This document shows, one piece after another, positions 14,878-18,806 of a stretch of 18,806 bases of DNA. The notes below the pieces were generated by a model. It searched no databases. It had not been told where the DNA came from and was given only the letters and a program-made list of their open reading frames with translations. How positions within the stretch are numbered: the first letter of the stretch is position 1; every line of letters starts with the position of its first letter. A program made the position numbers and the translations under genes. Origin of the DNA: Nitrospirota bacterium (lineage in GTDB: Bacteria > Nitrospirota_A > Leptospirillia > Leptospirillales > Leptospirillaceae); assembly GCA_023480765.1 (NCBI GenBank), contig JAMCWZ010000104.1, forward strand, positions 1-18,806, given 5' to 3'.

Positions 14878-15336
14878 ATGACTGCAAAAGACCTGATGAC
14901 GCGTACCCTGGTGTCCGTCACCCCCGAAATGTCCATCCGGGACCTTGCCGACACTCTTGTCAAAAACCGGTTAAACGGAGTCCCTGTCCTGGATGCCGGA
15001 GGGCGTTTTCTGGGAGTCGCAGGCGAACATGATCTCATTCACCATGAAAAACCGTTGCACATCCCGACAACAATTTCTCTCCTCGATGCGTGGTTTTTTA
15101 TCGAGCCTCCCGGAGGGCTGAAAAAGGAAATCGAACGGATCGCCGCGACCCAGGTCAAAGATATCTATCAGAAGAACCCTCCCACCGTCTCTCCATCCGC
15201 CACGATCGAGGAAATGGCCCAGATTTTCGAGCGAACCCATGCCGATCTGCTTCCGGTTCTCGACGGGGGAAATCTTGTCGGTGTGATCGGCAGAACGGAC
15301 CTGTTGAGGGCCCTTGCCCAGGATGAAATTGCCTGA
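14878..15336 (+). CDS. CBS-pair domain protein
   Basis: The 152-residue protein is a stand-alone pair of CBS domains: KDLMTRTLVSVTPEMSIRDLADTL with GVPVLDAGGRFLGV (CBS1), and VKDIYQKNPPTVSPSATIEEMAQIF with LLPVLDGGNLVGVIGRTDLL (CBS2). Such pairs bind adenine nucleotides and sense energy state; the partner here is not known. The ATG has CCAGGAGA upstream. The 110-nt gap before it (14768-14877) holds no convincing promoter or terminator. Its 3' end overlaps the start of tsaE. Confidence 0.93.
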   Translation: MTAKDLMTRTLVSVTPEMSIRDLADTLVKNRLNGVPVLDAGGRFLGVAGEHDLIHHEKPLHIPTTISLLDAWFFIEPPGGLKKEIERIAATQVKDIYQKNPPTVSPSATIEEMAQIFERTHADLLPVLDGGNLVGVIGRTDLLRALAQDEIA

Positions 15337-15832
15337 GCTAAGCGTGAAATGTCCGCCGGATTTTTCAACGGCGGAGTGCGGCCGCCTTCTCTCCAGAAGG
15401 CTTCCCCCGGGAGCGCTTGTTCTTCTCGAGGGTCCGACCGGGATCGGGAAAACGGAGTTCGTGCGCGGCTTTCTTCGTGGTCTGGGATTTGCCGGTCCGG
15501 TCAATAGCCCGACGTTCGTGACCCTGCAGGTCTATGAGGAAAATGCGTGGAGAGTCTTTCATGGCGATATGGACCGCCTGGCCGGTCGCAAGGAGGACCC
15601 GGAGTTTATTGAAACTCTTGTTCATGAGCGGGAGATTTCCTGGTCTTTTATTGAGTGGGGGGACACGCTTCCGTTGCCGGTCCGGAATCTGTTTTCGATT
15701 GTTCTTCGCGTCCGGATCGCCTGGGAAGGGGAGGAGTTTCGTATTCTGACAGCGACCCTGGAAAAAGGGGAGGGACAGGAATGGGTTGGACAATGGGGAT
15801 CAGAATGCCGGAAAAGTCTCCCGGCTGACTGA
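15314..15832 (+). CDS. tsaE: tRNA t6A biosynthesis ATPase TsaE
   Basis: The protein is a P-loop ATPase that works with TsaB and TsaD to form N6-threonylcarbamoyladenosine at position 37 of ANN-decoding tRNAs. The motifs are Walker A GPTGIGKTE (40-48), SPTFVTLQVY (65-74), HGDMDRL in place of the common HxDxYRL (83-89), and IEWGD (113-117). At 172 residues it is slightly longer than the usual 150-160. The start is uncertain: TTG at 15314 has GAGGG 3 nt upstream, while ATG at 15323 is 12 nt from it; both overlap the CBS gene. No tsaB or tsaD is seen in the window. Confidence 0.93.
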   Translation: MPRMKLPELSVKCPPDFSTAECGRLLSRRLPPGALVLLEGPTGIGKTEFVRGFLRGLGFAGPVNSPTFVTLQVYEENAWRVFHGDMDRLAGRKEDPEFIETLVHEREISWSFIEWGDTLPLPVRNLFSIVLRVRIAWEGEEFRILTATLEKGEGQEWVGQWGSECRKSLPAD

Positions 15833-15861
15833 GAAAAAATCCGGAAGGGGGAGGGGGACCG

Positions 15862-16401
15862 TTGGAATCTCTAAGCGCACCCTGGCGAATGCGGTATATC
15901 AAGGGAGAATCCCGGACGACCGGAGATGGTGGATGCATCCTTTGCGATCTTTCGCGTGCGGGTGTCCAGAGAGACCGGCTCGTTCTCTACCGGACGACCC
16001 TGTGTTACATTGTCCTGAATGCTTTCCCCTACACCAGCGGTCACTTGATGGTCGTTCCTCATGCCCACGGCGGATCTCTCTCCTCCCAGAATCCGGAGAG
16101 TCTTCGGGAGATGATGGACCTATTGGGGGCTTGCGAAAAAATTCTCGAAAAGGAGTATAATCCTACCGGATACAACATCGGAATCAACGTGGGAAAAAGT
16201 GCGGGTGCAGGTATACAGGATCACTTGCATGCGCACATCTTGCCGCGCTGGGAAGGGGATACGAACTTCATGACGACAATTCATGAGGTTCGCGTTCTTC
16301 CCGAGGAGCTTCTGGCGACATATGACCGTCTTTTTCCCCATTTTCTCTGTCTGGAGGAGGGGAGGAAGGCGGACCATCCGTCCCGGAAAAGCTTCCCCTG
16401 A
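15862..16401 (+). CDS. HIT family protein, Ap4A phosphorylase-like
   Basis: The 179-residue protein has the histidine triad in QDHLHAHILPRW (H121, H123, H125), preceded by GYNIGINVGKSAGAGI and followed by EGDTNFM, the pattern of bacterial HIT Ap4A phosphorylases/hydrolases. These split diadenosine polyphosphates, which build up under stress. An N-terminal APWRMRYI motif and CILC (25-28) are also family features. The start is TTG at 15862, supported by a very purine-rich SD (AAGGGGGAGGGGGA just upstream) and by the APWRM motif falling at residue 6. It lies 29 nt after tsaE, probably in one operon. Confidence 0.92.
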   Translation: MESLSAPWRMRYIKGESRTTGDGGCILCDLSRAGVQRDRLVLYRTTLCYIVLNAFPYTSGHLMVVPHAHGGSLSSQNPESLREMMDLLGACEKILEKEYNPTGYNIGINVGKSAGAGIQDHLHAHILPRWEGDTNFMTTIHEVRVLPEELLATYDRLFPHFLCLEEGRKADHPSRKSFP

Positions 16402-16415
16402 GAAAGGATGACGTC

Positions 16416-17111
16416 ATGAAACGTTCTTTTGGATGGGTTCTTGCTGCCGCCTTGTCAGCCTGTCTTTGTTTTCCCCTGAACGCCAGGGCCTGGGTCGTCG
16501 ACCAAAAGGCCGACTATCCAGTCCAGGCTGTCCATGATCAGCTGGCCTCCCTTTATTCCGAGTATCGGGATCTTGCCCAAGAAATGGATGCCATGCTGGA
16601 TCAGAAACATGTCTCTCCCGCCCGGTATGCCGCCTGGCAGAAATCCTGGTCCCGGAGAATGATGGATGCGGAAGCCCGGCTGCATGGATTCTACGGGTAT
16701 TTCATGCCGATCAACCAGCACCCTTGGACCAGGGAAGCGGCCGTCTTTACGGACCTGCAGGGTGTTCGGGAGTGGTTGTGGACCGTCGAACAGGACAAGG
16801 AAAGCCTGGTTTCGGGAAATCCAAATTTCGACATCGACAACGGAAAAATTTACCCGCGCAATATCGAAATGTATCGGGGCTTTCTGCTGAAGGCGGGTTC
16901 GATCTTGACCGGTGGTCCTTTTTCGGGTAATTTTTTCAAGGACACCCAGGCGACCATCCTCGCCAACTATTGCGTTTATCCGGAAGTCCACAAGGACGGA
17001 TCGACGCACATGACGAAGCTGGTCAAGCCATCTTTCCATCAGATGGGTCTTCAGAACGGTCTTGCCATGGAACAAAAAAACTCTTCAAAGTCGGGTGACG
17101 CCGCTCACTGA
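16416..17111 (+). CDS. Secreted protein of unknown function
   Basis: The 231-residue protein starts with a standard signal peptide (MKRSFGW, hydrophobic core, cleavage after ARA at about residue 25). The mature region begins with an amphipathic helix rich in Asp/Glu/Gln (about 30-100), then a segment with many Trp, Tyr and Phe (HGFYGYFMPINQHPWTREAA), and two Asn/Gly-rich stretches. One Cys remains in the mature part, and there is no haem motif or lipobox. I do not recognise a family. AAAGGA lies 7 nt before the ATG. It is placed between the HIT gene and pyrR and may be cotranscribed with them, but nothing links it to pyrimidine metabolism. Confidence 0.75.
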   Translation: MKRSFGWVLAAALSACLCFPLNARAWVVDQKADYPVQAVHDQLASLYSEYRDLAQEMDAMLDQKHVSPARYAAWQKSWSRRMMDAEARLHGFYGYFMPINQHPWTREAAVFTDLQGVREWLWTVEQDKESLVSGNPNFDIDNGKIYPRNIEMYRGFLLKAGSILTGGPFSGNFFKDTQATILANYCVYPEVHKDGSTHMTKLVKPSFHQMGLQNGLAMEQKNSSKSGDAAH

Positions 17112-17120
17112 GCAGAAACC

Positions 17121-17163
17121 AAAACCTTTTAATTCCAGGTCCGTGAGCCTGGGAAAGGTTTTT
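17121..17163 (+). promoter_or_regulatory. PyrR-binding-loop-like RNA hairpin overlapping the pyrR SD
   Basis: The lower stem pairs 17121-17129 with 17154-17162 (9 bp). After an asymmetric internal loop (17130-17134 against 17153), the upper stem pairs 17135-17140 with 17147-17152 and is capped by the hexaloop CCGTGA (17141-17146). That loop fits the CNGNGA loop of PyrR-binding RNA. Against the 14-nt PyrR consensus, 17137-17150 agrees at 11 positions, and two of the three differences keep pairing. The likely pyrR SD, AAAGG (17154-17158), lies in the 3' arm. PyrR bound to this RNA in the presence of UMP would block translation of pyrR and, by coupling, pyrB. A T tract (17159-17163) leaves attenuation as an alternative. 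Confidence 0.65.
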
Positions 17164-17167
17164 CAGC

Positions 17168-17767
17168 TTGAACTCCAATCATCCTTCCGAGCCTTCCTCG
17201 CTCTGGAATCATGCGTCTTCAGACCGGAAAATTCTTCTGGAATCCGACCAGATTGAACGGATGATCCGGAGAATGGCCCATGAAATTCTGGAGCGAAACC
17301 AGGGTTCGACGGACTTGTATCTGGTCGGTATCCTGCAGGGTGGCGGTGTCCTTGCCAGACGGCTGTCAGAGAGAATACAGGCCATTGAGGGAAAACCTGT
17401 TTCTCTTGGCACGGTAGACATCACACTGTATCGTGATGACCTCTCCACAAAATCTTCTCCTCCCTTTCTGAAAGAAAGTCTCCTTCCCGAATCCGTGGAC
17501 CATAAAAAAATTGTCCTGGTCGATGATGTTCTCTATACGGGACGATCGGTCCGTTGCGCTCTGGATCTTTTGATGGATCTGGGCAGGCCGACCCTGGTCC
17601 AGCTGGCTGTGCTGATCGACCGCGGTCATCGGGAGCTGCCGATCAGGGCCGATTTTGTCGGAAAAAACATTCCGACGGGTCGGGATGAAACCGTTGAGGT
17701 CTCCCTTGAACCGCACATGGAAACGGTCGCCCTTTTCCGGAGACCGGTGGAAAGGGATCGTCCGTGA
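17168..17767 (+). CDS. pyrR: PyrR bifunctional regulator / uracil phosphoribosyltransferase
   Basis: The 199-residue protein binds pyr mRNA in response to UMP and usually also makes UMP from uracil and PRPP. The PRPP motif is VLVDDVLYTGRSV (117-129), with DITLYRDDLS (84-93) and QLAVLIDRGHRELPIRADFVGKNIPT (145-170) as family signatures. The position of the usual TRG reads QGG (57-59), and the N-terminus is about 20 residues longer than in Bacillus. TTG at 17168 is the only reasonable start and is 9 nt from AAAGG. The stop overlaps the GTG of pyrB (GTGA), so translation of the two is coupled. An RNA hairpin directly upstream looks like its own target. Confidence 0.94.
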   Translation: MNSNHPSEPSSLWNHASSDRKILLESDQIERMIRRMAHEILERNQGSTDLYLVGILQGGGVLARRLSERIQAIEGKPVSLGTVDITLYRDDLSTKSSPPFLKESLLPESVDHKKIVLVDDVLYTGRSVRCALDLLMDLGRPTLVQLAVLIDRGHRELPIRADFVGKNIPTGRDETVEVSLEPHMETVALFRRPVERDRP

Positions 17768-18690
17768 GTGATTTTCTGGCATCGTCTCATCTGTTATCCG
17801 TCGAAGATCTGTCCACCGAGGAAATGAACGGGATTTTCCGGACGGCGGACTCCTTCCTGGACCTGTCCTCCCGGACGGTCAAGAAAGTTCCGTCTCTTCG
17901 CGGAAAAACGCTGGTCAATCTTTTCTACGAGCCCTCCACGCGAACGAGAACATCCTTCGAGATCGCGGCAAAAAGGCTGTCGGCCGATGTCATCAACATC
18001 ACCACCTCCCAGAGCAGCGTCGTCAAAGGAGAGAGCCTTCTGGACACGGTCCGTACGATTGAGGCTCTGGGAGCCGATGGAGTGGTCATCCGGCATCCGT
18101 CTTCCGGGGTTCCCGAATGGATCTCCCGTCGCGTTGGCTGCCATGTGATCAATGCGGGTGATGGTCTCCGGGAGCATCCCACACAGGCACTTCTGGACCT
18201 TTATACGATCCTGAAGAGAAAGGGACATTTTGAAGGGCTGCAGGTGGCAATTGTGGGAGACATCCTCCATAGCCGGGTGGCCCGTTCCAATATCCGGGCG
18301 CTGACCCGGATGGGTGTCCGTGTCCGTCTGGTGGGTCCACCGACATTGATCCCCGCGGATACAAGGGGCTGGAAGGTGGAGGTGGTTCACGACCTGAAGG
18401 ACGGGGTGCGGGGGTGTGACGTGGTCATGGCTCTCCGGCTCCAGCTGGAGAGAGCCACGGCCAGCTATATTCCCTCCCTCGGGGAATACGCGCGCCTCTA
18501 TGGGATTTCCCCCGCGGTCCTTCGTCTGGCAAAGCCCGATGTTCTGGTCCTCCATCCCGGTCCGATCAACCGGGGCATTGAAATTCAGGACGAGGAATCG
18601 TTTCTTGCCCGCTCGGGAATTCTGGATCAGGTTCATTTCGGCGTCGGAATCCGGATGGCTGTTCTGTATCTTTTGATGGCCGGGCAATAG
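17764..18690 (+). CDS. pyrB: Aspartate carbamoyltransferase catalytic subunit
   Basis: This enzyme joins carbamoyl phosphate and aspartate to N-carbamoylaspartate, the first committed step of pyrimidine synthesis. The 308-residue protein has the carbamoyl phosphate loop YEPSTRTRTSFE (55-66), VVKGES with K88, HPTQALLDLYT (138-148), GDILHSRVARSN (165-176), and the C-terminal LHPGPINRGIEI. Length and motifs fit the catalytic chain; no regulatory pyrI is visible. The GTG start overlaps the pyrR stop by 4 nt. pyrC follows after 24 nt. Confidence 0.97.
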   Translation: MSDFLASSHLLSVEDLSTEEMNGIFRTADSFLDLSSRTVKKVPSLRGKTLVNLFYEPSTRTRTSFEIAAKRLSADVINITTSQSSVVKGESLLDTVRTIEALGADGVVIRHPSSGVPEWISRRVGCHVINAGDGLREHPTQALLDLYTILKRKGHFEGLQVAIVGDILHSRVARSNIRALTRMGVRVRLVGPPTLIPADTRGWKVEVVHDLKDGVRGCDVVMALRLQLERATASYIPSLGEYARLYGISPAVLRLAKPDVLVLHPGPINRGIEIQDEESFLARSGILDQVHFGVGIRMAVLYLLMAGQ

Positions 18691-18714
18691 AATAGGAAAG
18701 AGGAAAGGAACTGA

Positions 18715-18806
18715 ATGGCAAAGACAGACATGACGGACTCCTTCTTTCTGAAAGACGTCCGGATCCTGGATCCGGCGACGGGGGTTGACACGACCGGACA
18801 TCTCCG
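18715..18806 (+). CDS. pyrC: Dihydroorotase, N-terminal fragment (3' truncated by window)
   Basis: Only the first 30 codons are present. The stretch FFLKDVRILDPATGVDTTGHL matches the beta-strand start of dihydroorotase and related amidohydrolases, before the metal-binding HxH motif that would lie outside the window. AGGAAAGGAA is properly placed before the ATG. The position after pyrR-pyrB makes pyrC the likely identity; an inactive pyrC-like partner protein of pyrB is the alternative, because the metal ligands cannot be seen. Confidence 0.8.
   Translation, partial: MAKTDMTDSFFLKDVRILDPATGVDTTGHL

Noticed and set aside
17794..18801. A 335-codon open frame on the minus strand opposite pyrB and the start of pyrC
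   Set aside because: It is antisense to genes with full catalytic motifs, has no SD or recognisable domain, and is explained by codon bias.

Overview
The window reads as a chromosomal segment of a chemolithotrophic, acid-tolerant-type bacterium, most likely a Leptospirillum-like member of the Nitrospirota. This is inferred from the split, b6-type cytochrome bc cluster with its own multihaem cytochrome c, the several further c-type cytochrome and lipoprotein genes, the roughly 50-55% GC, and the frequent TTG/GTG starts with strong Shine-Dalgarno (SD) sequences. The assignment rests on gene content only, not on a database match. I see no insertion sequence, CRISPR array, rRNA or tRNA gene.

Left part (1-4978), respiratory cluster: a 5'-truncated GltD-like Fe-S flavoprotein is translationally coupled to a Rieske protein gene. 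A strong intrinsic terminator follows. Then come a cytochrome b6-like gene, an elongated subunit IV-like gene, a 72-residue single-span membrane protein and a membrane-anchored tetrahaem cytochrome c, closed by a second strong terminator. Together they encode a quinol:cytochrome c oxidoreductase. The b6-like subunit keeps the cysteine that in b6f complexes carries haem c_i, and the subunit IV-like protein has APWY where PEWY is usual.

Middle part (5060-11900): a DrrAB-type ABC exporter pair, yajQ, and a lipoprotein SppA-type protease lie on the plus strand. On the minus strand are a YHS-like small metal-binding membrane protein, a class II glycerate kinase and a putative small secreted protein. 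A MidA/NDUFAF7-type methyltransferase starts only 35 bp from the YHS-like gene and diverges from it. It converges on a minus-strand pair, a lipoprotein followed by an anchored monohaem cytochrome c with a TTG start. A perfect 15-bp inverted repeat ends the methyltransferase gene.

Right part (12642-18806): a small secreted minus-strand protein diverges from a long co-directional plus-strand series: DUF2127 membrane protein, spinster-like MFS transporter, CBS-pair protein, tsaE, Ap4A phosphorylase-like HIT protein, a secreted protein of unknown function, then pyrR, pyrB and the start of pyrC. Just upstream of pyrR is an RNA hairpin whose apical loop matches the PyrR-binding loop pattern and whose 3' arm contains the pyrR SD. 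It predicts autoregulation of pyrimidine synthesis, probably by blocking translation. This is the most interesting regulatory signal in the window.
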